From assembly GCA_031422555.1 (NCBI GenBank), contig JANPLZ010000133.1, positions 1 through 17,056 of the forward strand: DNA of 17,056 nt, written 5' to 3'. The stretch is from JANNAT01 sp031422555 (GTDB lineage Bacteria > Pseudomonadota > Alphaproteobacteria > Rhodobacterales > Rhodobacteraceae). Shown here one piece after another: positions 1-8,100 of the stretch. The notes under the pieces are model-generated. The model was not told the origin of the DNA. It worked only from the letters and a program-made list of their open reading frames with translations, and made no database searches. Numbering within the stretch: the stretch's first letter is position 1; each line of letters begins with the position of its first letter. The translations under genes and the position numbers were made by a program.

Positions 1-912
1 GGCGCCGATATCTTGCGGCTGTGGGTGGCGCAGTCAGACTACACGATTGATCTGCGCATCGGAAAAGAAATCCTGAAAGGGGTGGCCGACAGTTACCGCC
101 GCCTGCGCAATACCATGCGGTTCCTGTTAGGGAATCTCGCCGGATTTACCGAAACTGAAAAGGTTGATCCCGCTGATATGCCCGAATTGGAACGCTGGGT
201 GCTGCACCGTCTGGCGGAACTGGACGTCGAAGTGCGCGAGGGATATGCCAAATACGATTTCCAAGGCGTGTTCCAAAAGCTGTTCGCCTTTGCGACGACA
301 GATCTATCGACGATCTTTTTCGATATCCGCAAAGACAGCCTGTATTGCGACGCCCCCGCCACCTTGCGCCGCCGCGCTGCGCGAACGGTATTGGATATCG
401 TGTTCCACCGCCTGACCACATGGTTGGCCCCGGTTCTGGTGTTTACGATGGAAGAGGTCTGGCTGGAACGGTATCCCGGCGATGCATCGTCGGTGCATCT
501 GGTGGATATGCCGGAAACGCCGGATACTTGGCTGGACCGCGACTTGGCAAGGAAGTGGCTACAAATTCGCGATGCCCGCCGGGTGGTCACAGCCGCCTTG
601 GAAGTGCAGCGCAGCGCCAAAGTGATCGGCGCATCGCTGGAAGCAGCCCCTGTGGTTTATGTGGCCGATGCAGGCATGCTGGCCACGTTGCAATCGGTTG
701 ATTTTGCAGAACTTTGCATCACCTCATCATTGCAATTGTCATCAGATCCCGCCGCGGACGGCGCGTTCACTTTACCAGATCAACCCGGAATCGCCGTGAT
801 GTTCCACATGGCACCCGGTCAGAAATGCCAACGCTGCTGGCAAATCCTGCCCGATGTTGGCACCCACAAACACCCCCATACCTGCGCGCGCTGCGACGCG
901 GCTTTGGGATGA
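1..912 (+). CDS. ileS: Isoleucyl-tRNA synthetase, C-terminal part (5' end outside window)
   Basis: Class I aminoacyl-tRNA synthetase that charges tRNA-Ile with isoleucine in the cytoplasm. The frame is open from base 1 and begins with GADILRLWVA, which in IleS follows shortly after the KMSKS loop, so the catalytic domain lies upstream of the window. The visible 303 residues cover the anticodon-binding helical domain (RNTMRFLLGNL, then ERWVLHRLAEL) and end in the C-terminal zinc-binding motif. Four cysteines, encoded at 826, 835, 883 and 892, form the C-x2-C...C-x2-C pattern (CQRCW...CARCD). The stop is TGA at 910-912. The truncation comes from the window edge; nothing suggests a broken gene. 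The 100 bases that follow hold C-rich runs but no convincing terminator. Family assignment is very secure. Confidence 0.96.
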   Translation, partial: GADILRLWVAQSDYTIDLRIGKEILKGVADSYRRLRNTMRFLLGNLAGFTETEKVDPADMPELERWVLHRLAELDVEVREGYAKYDFQGVFQKLFAFATTDLSTIFFDIRKDSLYCDAPATLRRRAARTVLDIVFHRLTTWLAPVLVFTMEEVWLERYPGDASSVHLVDMPETPDTWLDRDLARKWLQIRDARRVVTAALEVQRSAKVIGASLEAAPVVYVADAGMLATLQSVDFAELCITSSLQLSSDPAADGAFTLPDQPGIAVMFHMAPGQKCQRCWQILPDVGTHKHPHTCARCDAALG

Positions 913-1012
913 CCCTGCGGCAAGGGTGGCCAGATTTACCCCCCTTGCAGCCCCCCCTTGCGAACCCGGCGGCGCGGGCGTAGCCATGGATCGCTAGGAA
1001 CAGGGGCGTATT

Positions 1013-1849
1013 TTGACCGTTGGCATTTTCTGCGCCGTTTTGGCGGCTGCCTTTCTGCACGCCTCGTGGAATGCCCTGATCAAGACCGGCACCTCGAAAC
1101 AATCGGCGATGCTGATATTGGCGATCTGTCAGGCGGGCATCGGGGCTGGCATCGCGGTTTGGCGGGGCTGGCCGGTGGCTGCAGCTTGGCCATGGCTGCT
1201 GGGGTCTGGCGTTATCCATATGTTTTATCAGGTTTTTTTGTCATACGCCTATCAGCATGGCGATCTTAGCCGGGTCTATCCCATCGCGCGCGGCGCGGCC
1301 CCGATGATTGTGCTGGCGATCAGCGCCGTGGCGTTGGCCGATATCATTTCGACCGAGGAATTTATCGGCATCATTGTGCTGGGCGCGGGCATCTTGCTGA
1401 TGGCGAATGGCGTGTTCAGTGGCGGCGAAGAGCGCAGGCTTTTGCCTTTCGCGCTGGGCTCGGCGGTGGCCACGGCGGGCTATTCGATCACCGATGGCAT
1501 GGGCGCGCGGGCGGCGGGAGATCCGGTGCTGTATGTGGGCTGGCTGATGGTGGTGGCGGGGGTGTTTTATGTGCCTGTCGCGGTGGCGATCAACGGCACT
1601 GCGATTTTGCGCGCGCCCTTGCGCGGTTGGGCCCTGGGATTGGCGGCAGGGGCGCTGTCGCTGATGGCCTATGCGATTGCGGTCTGGGCGATGACAAAGG
1701 CCCCGATTGCCGTGGTGGCGGCGGTGCGCGAAACCTCGATCCTGTTTGCGGTGCTGATCGGCTGGCTGGTGTTCGGCGAGAAAATGACCCGCAGCAAAGC
1801 GTTGGCGGCGGTCGTGATCGTGTCCGGCGTGGTGATGACGCGGCTGTAA
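1013..1849 (+). CDS. DMT-superfamily (EamA-like) permease
   Basis: Predicted inner-membrane permease of 278 residues, the usual length for the drug/metabolite transporter superfamily with ten helices in two EamA repeats (roughly residues 1-135 and 140-278). It is almost entirely hydrophobic and has the family's features: an N-terminal LHASWNALIKTG segment, a mid-protein YPIARGAAP motif, and a C-terminal half ending with RETSILFAVLIGWLVFGEK, which resembles the conserved end of the second repeat. The start is a TTG at 1013 with AGGGG at 1002-1006 as ribosome binding site; no better in-frame start is nearby. The substrate cannot be read from sequence; family members move amino acids, nucleotides, sugars or drugs. 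It lies 100 bases after ileS on the same strand, so readthrough is possible, and is convergent with pcs. Confidence 0.85.
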   Translation: MTVGIFCAVLAAAFLHASWNALIKTGTSKQSAMLILAICQAGIGAGIAVWRGWPVAAAWPWLLGSGVIHMFYQVFLSYAYQHGDLSRVYPIARGAAPMIVLAISAVALADIISTEEFIGIIVLGAGILLMANGVFSGGEERRLLPFALGSAVATAGYSITDGMGARAAGDPVLYVGWLMVVAGVFYVPVAVAINGTAILRAPLRGWALGLAAGALSLMAYAIAVWAMTKAPIAVVAAVRETSILFAVLIGWLVFGEKMTRSKALAAVVIVSGVVMTRL

Positions 1850-1865
1850 CTGCCGAAAGTTTAGT

Positions 1866-1950
1866 TAAAATTTGCGTTCATCTGTTCAAAAATATCCCAC
1901 GGGGGAGTCTCAATGGCTTTGCCATTGAGGCGGGGGTGTGAAAGCCCCCC
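1866..1950 (-). repeat. Structured 3'-end repeat element, copy 1 (downstream of pcs)
   Basis: Read on the minus strand, this begins 9 nt after the pcs stop and runs: G-run, TTTCACACCCCC, a perfect 9-bp stem (CTCAATGGC, loop AAA, GCCATTGAG; arms 1909-1917 and 1921-1929), then CTCCCCCGTGG, TATTTTT, and CGCAAATTTTA. The flanks match the copy at 10176-10261 but the central stem differs completely. The G-run can pair with either of two C-runs, so alternative folds exist. It probably acts as terminator or 3'-UTR structure of pcs, since a T-run follows the stems. On the plus strand it lies 16 nt after the permease stop, but that strand has no T-run after the stems. I recall similar elements in Rhodobacterales but know no formal name for them. 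Confidence 0.75.
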
Positions 1951-1959
1951 TGTCTGCCC

Positions 1960-2658
1960 TTACCGCCCCACGCGTTCCGGCACGATCTGTTGGGCGATAC
2001 CTGCAAAGGTCAGATACAGCGATGTGATCACCAACCCCCAATGCGCCCAACTGCCCTCGGCAAAGTTCATCCACGCCGCCCATCCGGCAAACACCACCCA
2101 TGCCAGCGACATCGGCAAGGAAATCCAGCGCCACCGCACCGTGCGGGTTGGATGGATAAAGCGCAGGTTCAAAAACATCGCCACCGTCAGCAAGATCACG
2201 ATGGCCAGCGTCACGCCCTGACTGGGGGCCACCGCAAACAACACCAGCACCACCATATTCCAGCAGGCCGGAAAGCCTGCAAAACTTTTGTCTTTGGTTT
2301 TCATGCGGGTATCGGCGAAATATACCACCGAGCCATAGACGATCACGATAATCGCCAGCCACCCTGTCCAGCCGTCCAACAACCCGGATTTGAACAAGGC
2401 ATAGGCGGGGATGAACACATAAGTCAGATAGTCGATGATCAGATCCATCAACACGCCATCATAGGTCGGCCAGTTGGCGGCCGTGTCATAGCGCCGCGCC
2501 AAGGGGCCGTCGATGCCATCGACAAACAGCGCCACCACCAGCCAGACAAACATCAGGCTCCACTTGCCCTCAACCGCGGCCAGCATCGCCAGCATCGACA
2601 ACACCGCTCCGGTGGCCGTCAGCAAGTGAACAGACAGGGCTTTGAGGCGAATATCCAT
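1960..2658 (-). CDS. pcs: Phosphatidylcholine synthase (CDP-alcohol phosphatidyltransferase)
   Basis: Integral membrane enzyme that condenses CDP-diacylglycerol with choline to form phosphatidylcholine, a pathway typical of alphaproteobacteria. The 232-residue protein carries the CDP-alcohol phosphatidyltransferase signature: D47-x2-D50-G51-x2-A54-R55, then G68-x3-D72-x3-D76. The spacing between AR and G is longer than in most of the superfamily, as I recall for Pcs. About seven or eight hydrophobic segments follow. I chose the ATG at 2658 (MDIRLKALSVHLLTATGA) because family members begin at this point. A TTG 36 nt further upstream (2694) would add a non-conserved extension, and neither start has a strong ribosome binding site. 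It is convergent with the permease and divergent from imuA. A structured repeat follows its stop. Confidence 0.88.
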   Translation of the reverse strand: MDIRLKALSVHLLTATGAVLSMLAMLAAVEGKWSLMFVWLVVALFVDGIDGPLARRYDTAANWPTYDGVLMDLIIDYLTYVFIPAYALFKSGLLDGWTGWLAIIVIVYGSVVYFADTRMKTKDKSFAGFPACWNMVVLVLFAVAPSQGVTLAIVILLTVAMFLNLRFIHPTRTVRWRWISLPMSLAWVVFAGWAAWMNFAEGSWAHWGLVITSLYLTFAGIAQQIVPERVGR

Positions 2659-2811
2659 GGGGATTGTGATGCAACAAAAGGGCTGGCCGGGCAAGTCGGT
2701 TTGCAGGGTGGGCGGGCGCTGTTCCGTTTGGAGCGGGGGGCGGGCGGGGCAAGTGCGGGGGTGGCAAGCGGTTTTGAAACCGTGGGCAGGCGCGCGGCCC
2801 GGCAGGTTGGG

Positions 2812-2863
2812 GCGGCAGTCTGGTGCGGCAGTCTGGTGCGGCAGTCTGGTCCGACAGTCTGGG
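2812..2863. repeat. 13-bp tandem repeat, four units
   Basis: The unit GCGGCAGTCTGGT occurs three times without change (2812-2824, 2825-2837, 2838-2850), followed by a diverged fourth (CCGACAGTCTGGG, 2851-2863). The exact identity of three units suggests recent slippage. It lies in non-coding DNA between pcs and imuA, about 85 bases upstream of the predicted imuA -35 element. A 13-bp unit would shift any reading frame, which fits its non-coding position. Confidence 0.9.
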
Positions 2864-2946
2864 GCGTCGCGCTGGGGGCGGTGGTGGGTGGCAGATCACG
2901 GGCGGCAACCCGCAGGGCATCGATGGTCGCACCCGGTCAGATAATA

Positions 2947-2975
2947 TTGGCAAATGCGGCAAGATGAATTAGAAC
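2947..2975 (+). promoter_or_regulatory. Predicted promoter of imuA-imuB-dnaE2
   Basis: A -35 element TTGGCA (2947-2952, five of six bases of consensus) is followed after 17 bp by TAGAAC (2970-2975) in the -10 position. The first LexA half-site (2972-2975) lies inside this -10, so bound LexA would exclude RNA polymerase. The implied start near 2982 gives a leader of about 20 nt before the GTG. A GATTC sequence (a GANTC, CcrM-type site) lies at 2996-3000. Confidence 0.6.
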
Positions 2976-2986
2976 ATACCAAGAAC
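2972..2986 (+). promoter_or_regulatory. LexA operator (SOS box), GAAC-N7-GAAC
   Basis: GAAC at 2972-2975 and GAAC at 2983-2986, separated by exactly seven bases, match the direct-repeat LexA operator of alphaproteobacteria (GTTC-N7-GTTC read on the other strand). It ends 17 bp before the imuA start and overlaps the predicted -10. The imuA-imuB-dnaE2 operon is a well-established LexA target, so position and gene context support each other. Confidence 0.9.
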
Positions 2987-3003
2987 ATACAAAGGGATTC
3001 TGT

Positions 3004-3690
3004 GTGCGGTGTCTGCCAGCCCCCACATCACCACCATGCCCCGAACCGACGCAGGGCTATCTGCAAGCCCATGCGCGCACGTTGTCCGAGGTGTTTGCCG
3101 CGCAGCCCACAGATGGCGGTGCGGTGGGCTTTGTGCTGTCCAGCCTTGCCGCTGCAACAGCGCCGATTTTGTGGGTGCAAGACCTGATGTCACAAACCGA
3201 ATCCGGGCGTCCCTATGTGCCGGGGTTGATGGCGGCGCGCCCGGTTATTCATGTCACGCTGCCGCGTGCCGCCGATGTGTTATGGGCAATCGAGGAAGGT
3301 TTGCGCTGTGGCTCACTTGCGGCGGTGATCGGCGAGGTGTGGGGCGCGCCTGCGGTGCTGGATTTTACCGCCACGCGGCGGCTGGCCACAAGGGCCGAGG
3401 CCAGCGGCGTGCCGTGCTGGCTGCTGCGCCGGGCGGCGGTGCCCGATTTAAGTGCGGCCCGCAACCGCTGGCGGGTGGCGTCGTTGCCATCGGCGGCGCA
3501 TCCGCACGACGCGGCAGCCCCCGGCAATCCGCGCTGGCAGCTGGAGCTGTTCCGCTCACGCAAGGTGCCGCCCGGCACTTGGGTGGCCACCTATGACCGG
3601 GCGGCGGATCGTGTCGATTTTTCTGCCCCATTTCGCGATAGAGCGTTGGCAGACGGTGATGGCGCGGCAGGGCAACGCGCCGCCGGATGA
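3004..3690 (+). CDS. imuA: ImuA, SOS mutagenesis accessory protein
   Basis: First gene of the damage-inducible mutasome operon. ImuA is a RecA-like accessory protein needed for DnaE2-dependent mutagenesis. The 228-residue product shows segments I associate with alphaproteobacterial ImuA: ILWVQD, GRPYVPGL, then ADVLWAIEEGLRCGSLAAVIGE near the middle, and the C-terminal LELFRSRKVPPGTW. The start is GTG at 3004 with AAAGGG at 2991-2996 as ribosome binding site; it lies just behind the LexA operator and no good upstream start shares the frame. The last 98 bases overlap imuB in another frame. The stop is TGA at 3688-3690. Identification rests on the conserved segments and on context, both strong. 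Confidence 0.88.
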   Translation: MRCLPAPTSPPCPEPTQGYLQAHARTLSEVFAAQPTDGGAVGFVLSSLAAATAPILWVQDLMSQTESGRPYVPGLMAARPVIHVTLPRAADVLWAIEEGLRCGSLAAVIGEVWGAPAVLDFTATRRLATRAEASGVPCWLLRRAAVPDLSAARNRWRVASLPSAAHPHDAAAPGNPRWQLELFRSRKVPPGTWVATYDRAADRVDFSAPFRDRALADGDGAAGQRAAG

Positions 3691-5137
3691 TCTGGCCGTG
3701 GTTCTGGCCACCGAAGGCGCGCATGGCCCGGTGATTTACGCCACCAACCGTGCCGCGCGGGCAGCGGGCATTACCACTGGCGCGCGGGTGGTGGATGTGC
3801 AGGCGATCTGCCCCGATCTGGTGGTGGAATACGCCGATATCGTCGGCGATGCCCGCGCGCTGGCGCAACTGATGCTGTGGGCGCGGCGCTGGTGTCCGTG
3901 GACGGTCACCGATGGCGCGGACGGCTTGATTTTCGACACCACCGGATCGGATCATCTGTGGGGGGGAGAGGCCGCCATGCTGATCGAGATGGAAACCCGG
4001 CTGTCGCTGCTGGGGCTTTCGGCGCAACTGGCCGTGGCACCGACCTGGGGTGCGGCCTGGGCCTTGGCGCGGTATGGCGCGGTGCGCGCGATGTGTCCCA
4101 GCGGTGACAGTATGGCGGCGATGCTGGCGCCGCTGCCGGTGGCGGGGCTGCGGCTGGACCGCGAGACGCTGGTGGTGTTGCAGCGGCTGGGTTTGAAAAC
4201 CATCGCGGCTTTGGCCGCCGTGCCGCGCCTGTCGCTGGCGCGGCGGTTCGGGCGCTGTGCGTTGCCCGCCAACCCGCTGTTGCGCCTTGATCAGGCGGTG
4301 GGGGTGTTGGGCGAACCGGTGGCCAGTGTGGATGCACCGCCCCGCGTCCGGGCCGAAGCCCGGCTGCCAGACCCTATTCAGGACCCCACGCATTATCTGC
4401 CCGGCCTGTGCGACGATCTGTGCGCGCAACTGGCCCATCGCGGTCTGGGCTGTCGCAAGTTGCAATTGACGGTTTACCGCAGTGACGGCGAGGTCAGCAT
4501 GGTTGATCTGGTCATCGCCAGTGCCAGCCGGGACGCGCGCCATTTGCACGGCCTGTTCAAGGACAAGCTGGACCGGATCAACCCCGGTTATGGCTTTGAT
4601 CTGATCACGCTGGACGCAGGCATGGTTGACGCATTGGCCACGCTGCAAACCCGGCTGGATGGCACGTCCGAGGCCGATGTGCAGGTGCCGCAACTGATTG
4701 ACCGGCTGGCGGCGCGGTTTGGATCAAAGGCCGTAAGGCATCCGCTGGTGCATCCCAGCCATGTGCCCGAACGCGCCGAACGCTGGGCCAGCGTGGGGCG
4801 GGAAAGTGCGGGGGCGGGGCAGGGCACGGTCGAGATAACCAAGGAACGCCCCATCCGTCTGCTGACCACGCCCGAAGAGGTGCGGGTGCTCTATGCCGTG
4901 CCCGAAGGCCCACCGGCGCAATTTGTCTGGCGCAGGCAAACCCACCGGGTGACGCGCTATGAAGGCCCCGAACGGATAGCGCCCGAATGGTGGAAAGACC
5001 GTCCCGGCACCCGGTTGCGCGATTACTTCAAGATCGAGGATCAGACCGGCAAACGATACTGGTTGTATCGTGAGGGGCTGCACGAAGATGGCCGCGGCGG
5101 CGATCCGCGCTGGTTTTTGCACGGGATGTTCGCCTGA
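3593..5137 (+). CDS. imuB: ImuB, catalytically degenerate Y-family polymerase homologue
   Basis: Second gene of the mutasome operon, 514 residues. ImuB is a Y-family polymerase relative that links ImuA and DnaE2 to the beta clamp and is thought not to polymerise. The N-terminal strand reads RRIVSIFLPHF where active Y-family enzymes carry an aspartate metal ligand, and the later D-E pair appears as D110-G, followed by LIFDTTG and HLWGGE. Both changes fit a non-catalytic ImuB. A C-terminal segment includes PQLIDRLAARFG; I cannot assign the clamp-binding motif with confidence. I chose the ATG at 3593 (MTGRRIVSIFLPH) because the frame upstream of it translates to arginine-rich sequence lying wholly inside imuA. 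Its stop TGA shares one base with the dnaE2 ATG, implying translational coupling. Confidence 0.9.
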   Translation: MTGRRIVSIFLPHFAIERWQTVMARQGNAPPDDLAVVLATEGAHGPVIYATNRAARAAGITTGARVVDVQAICPDLVVEYADIVGDARALAQLMLWARRWCPWTVTDGADGLIFDTTGSDHLWGGEAAMLIEMETRLSLLGLSAQLAVAPTWGAAWALARYGAVRAMCPSGDSMAAMLAPLPVAGLRLDRETLVVLQRLGLKTIAALAAVPRLSLARRFGRCALPANPLLRLDQAVGVLGEPVASVDAPPRVRAEARLPDPIQDPTHYLPGLCDDLCAQLAHRGLGCRKLQLTVYRSDGEVSMVDLVIASASRDARHLHGLFKDKLDRINPGYGFDLITLDAGMVDALATLQTRLDGTSEADVQVPQLIDRLAARFGSKAVRHPLVHPSHVPERAERWASVGRESAGAGQGTVEITKERPIRLLTTPEEVRVLYAVPEGPPAQFVWRRQTHRVTRYEGPERIAPEWWKDRPGTRLRDYFKIEDQTGKRYWLYREGLHEDGRGGDPRWFLHGMFA

Positions 5138-8100
5138 TGCCCGAAGTTGAAAATCCCCACCCAAGGCGGACCCTCAAGGCAGAGGAGTTTGCCCAAAACC
5201 CGCCCGCAGGCTTTGTCGAACTGGGGGTGACCAGTTGCTTTTCGTTCCTGCGCGGCGCGTCCGATGCGGTTGATCTGGCCGCCACCGCCGCCGCCCACGG
5301 CTATGACGCCATCGGCATTGCCGATCTGAACACGATGGCGGGCGTCGTGCGCCTGCACGGGGCGGCCCTGAAGGCACGGTTGCGCCCGATCATCGGCTGC
5401 CGGGTGCAACTGATCAGTGGTGAGGCGTTTCTGGCCTATCCGCGTGACCGCGCCGCCTATGGCCGGCTGTGCATGCTGTTGTCCAAGGGCAAGATGCAGG
5501 ATGTGAACGGCGACTGGCAGGCCAAGGGGGCGTGCGATATCACGCTGGCCGATCTGGCGGCCCATGCGACGGATGTGCAACTGATCGTGGTGCCACCTGA
5601 AAATCTGGATAGTTTTGCCGCCAGTTTGCCCCGCCTGACCCAAGCCCTGCCCACCTTGCGCCACATCGCGGCCAGTTATCTGTATCGCGGCGATGACCGC
5701 GCCCGCATCAACCGGCTGGACGCGCTGGCGCGCAGCGCGGGCCTGTCAATTCTGGCCACCAATGACGTGCAATATCACACCGCCGCGCGCCGCCCTCTGC
5801 AAGATGTGATGACCTGCATCCTGCACAAGACCACCATCACCCAAGCCGGGTTTTTGCTGGCCGCCAACGCCGAACGGCACTTGAAATCGCCCGCCCAGAT
5901 GACCTTGTTGTTCCGCGACTGGCCCCATGCCATCGCGGCCAGCCGCGCCGTAGCCGATGCCTGCGCCTTTGATCTGCGCGAACTGGCGTATGAATACCCG
6001 CAAGAAAGCATTCCTGCCGGGCGCACGCCGCAGGACTACCTGACTGAATTGACATGGCAGGGGGCCGAGTGGCGCTATCCCGAAGGCCTGCCCGACAAAA
6101 TCCGTGCCGTGCTGCACAAGGAACTGGCGATGATCGAAAAGCTGCGCATCGCGCAGTATTTCCTGACCGTCTATGACATTATCCAGTTCGCCCGCCACAA
6201 AGTGACCCCGGCGATCCTGTGTCAGGGGCGCGGGTCTGCGGCCAATTCCGCCGTGTGTTATATGCTGGGGATTACGGCGGTGGACCCGTCCAAACATGAC
6301 CTTTTATTTGAACGCTTCATCAGTGAAGAACGCAAAGAACCCCCCGATATTGACGTCGATTTCGAACATGAACGCCGCGAAGAGGTGATCCAGCATATCT
6401 ATGCCAAATATGGCCGCAACCGCGCCGGGCTGTGCGCCACCGTGATCCATTTTCGCCCCCGCATGGCCATCCGCGAGGTGGGCAAGGTGATGGGCCTGTC
6501 GCAGGACGTGACGGCGGCGCTGGCGAAAACCATCTGGGGCAGTTGGGGGCGCGAATTGGGGGCCAAAGAGGCGGCGCAGGCGGGGATTGATCTGACCGAC
6601 CCGTTGATGGCGCGCACCATAAAGCTGGCAGATCAGATGATCGGCATGCCACGGCATTTGTCACAGCATGTCGGCGGCTTTATCCTGACCGAAAACGCGC
6701 TGACCCAGACCGTGCCCATCGGCAACGGCGCGATGCCAGACCGCAGTTTCATCGAATGGGACAAAGATGATATTGATGAGTTGCGCATTCTGAAAATCGA
6801 CGTGCTGGCGCTGGGCATGCTGACCTGCATCCGCAAGGCGTTCGATCTGATCCATGCGCATTACGGGCTGCGCTTTGATCTGGCGACGGTGCCCAAGGAA
6901 GACTCCGCCGTTTACGACATGCTGTGTAAGGGCGACAGTCTGGGCACGTTTCAGGTGGAAAGCCGCGCGCAGATGAACATGCTGCCCCGCCTGAAGCCGC
7001 GCGCGTTTTACGATCTGGTTATTCAGGTGGCCATCGTGCGACCGGGGCCCATTCAGGGCGATATGGTACATCCCTATCTGCGCCGTCGCAGTGGCCGCGA
7101 GGCGGTGAATTACCCATCCCCCGGCCCCGACCATGACCCGGATGAGTTGCGCAAAATCCTTGGCCGCACTTTGGGGGTGCCGATCTTTCAGGAACAGGCG
7201 ATGAAAATCGCCATCGACGCTGCCAAGTTCAGCCCCGCCGAGGCCAATGAACTGCGCAAGGCGATGGCCACGTTTAGGTCCCGTGGCACGATTGAAAAGC
7301 TGCAAGAAAAGATGGTGGGCCGCATGGTTGCGCGCGGCTATGACCCGGCATTTTCGCAACGCTGCTTTGATCAGATCAAGGGCTTTGGCGAATACGGCTT
7401 TCCCGAAAGTCACGCCGCCAGCTTTGCCTTGCTGGTCTATATCTCGTGCTGGATCAAGCTGCACTATCCCGATGTGTTCTGTGCGGCCCTTTTGAACGCG
7501 CAGCCGATGGGGTTTTATGCCCCCGCCCAAATCGTGCGCGATGCGCGCGAACATGGCGTCGCAGTGCAGGCCCCGGATGTGAATTACAGCGATTGGGACA
7601 ACACGCTGCACCCGGTGGGCGCGGGGGCGTTCGGCGTGCGGCTGGGGCTGCGGCAGGTGGACGGCATGGCGCGCACCATGGCGGCCCGGCTGATGGCCGC
7701 GCGCGGTGATCCGTTCACTGATCTGCACGATCTGAAGACGCGCAGCGCGATTGATGCAGGCACCATGCGCAAACTGGCCGCCGCCGATGCGTTCAGGTCC
7801 GTAGGCCTTGATCGCAGGCAGGCGCTGTGGGATGCGCGCGCCTTGCGCGATGCGCCTGATCTGCCGCTGTTTGCAACCGCACAGGACGAGGGGTTTGAGG
7901 CGCAGTTCACCTTGCCACAAATGCCCGTCTGCGAACATGTGGTGGCCGATTACCAAACTTTGCGCCTGTCACTCAAGGCGCATCCGATGGCGTTTTTGCG
8001 CAAAAGCATGGCGCGTCAGGGCTATACCGCCGCCGCCGATCTGCCCCGCATCCGCAACGGTGCCCAAATTTCGCTGGCGGGCATCGTGCTGATCCGCCAG

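Larger units (their letters stand above)
2659..3003. other. Gene-free divergent region between pcs and imuA
   Basis: These 345 bases hold no credible gene; the open frames across them are low-complexity (proline/arginine-rich on the minus strand) and overlap pcs out of frame. Contents: an inverted repeat CGGTTT-TG-AAACCG at 2769-2782, a 13-bp tandem repeat at 2812-2863, a G-rich stretch to about 2890, and the LexA-controlled imuA promoter at the right end. Local composition (long G-rich runs) differs from the coding regions. I could not identify a convincing pcs promoter on the minus strand. Confidence 0.7.

Noticed and set aside
2659..2694. Extended pcs start at TTG 2694
   Set aside because: It adds 12 residues absent from the family pattern; the ATG at 2658 gives the expected N-terminus.
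2812..2863. Tandem repeat considered as a CRISPR array or plasmid iterons
   Set aside because: The units are 13 bp, directly abutting and without spacers, and no cas, rep or par gene is present.
2570..2962. A minus-strand frame covering the gene-free region and the start of pcs
   Set aside because: The translation is low-complexity proline/arginine and takes in the 13-bp repeat; it overlaps pcs out of frame.
1990..2967. A 325-codon plus-strand frame across pcs
   Set aside because: It is a histidine/glutamine-rich shadow antisense to pcs, whose signature motif is clear.
3365..4693. A 442-codon open frame antisense to imuA/imuB
   Set aside because: It is glutamine-, arginine- and histidine-rich without domain features and lies opposite confidently identified genes; GC-rich third positions create such frames.
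6661..7956. A 431-codon open frame antisense to dnaE2
   Set aside because: It is a compositional shadow of dnaE2, with no recognisable motif and no ribosome binding context that stands out.
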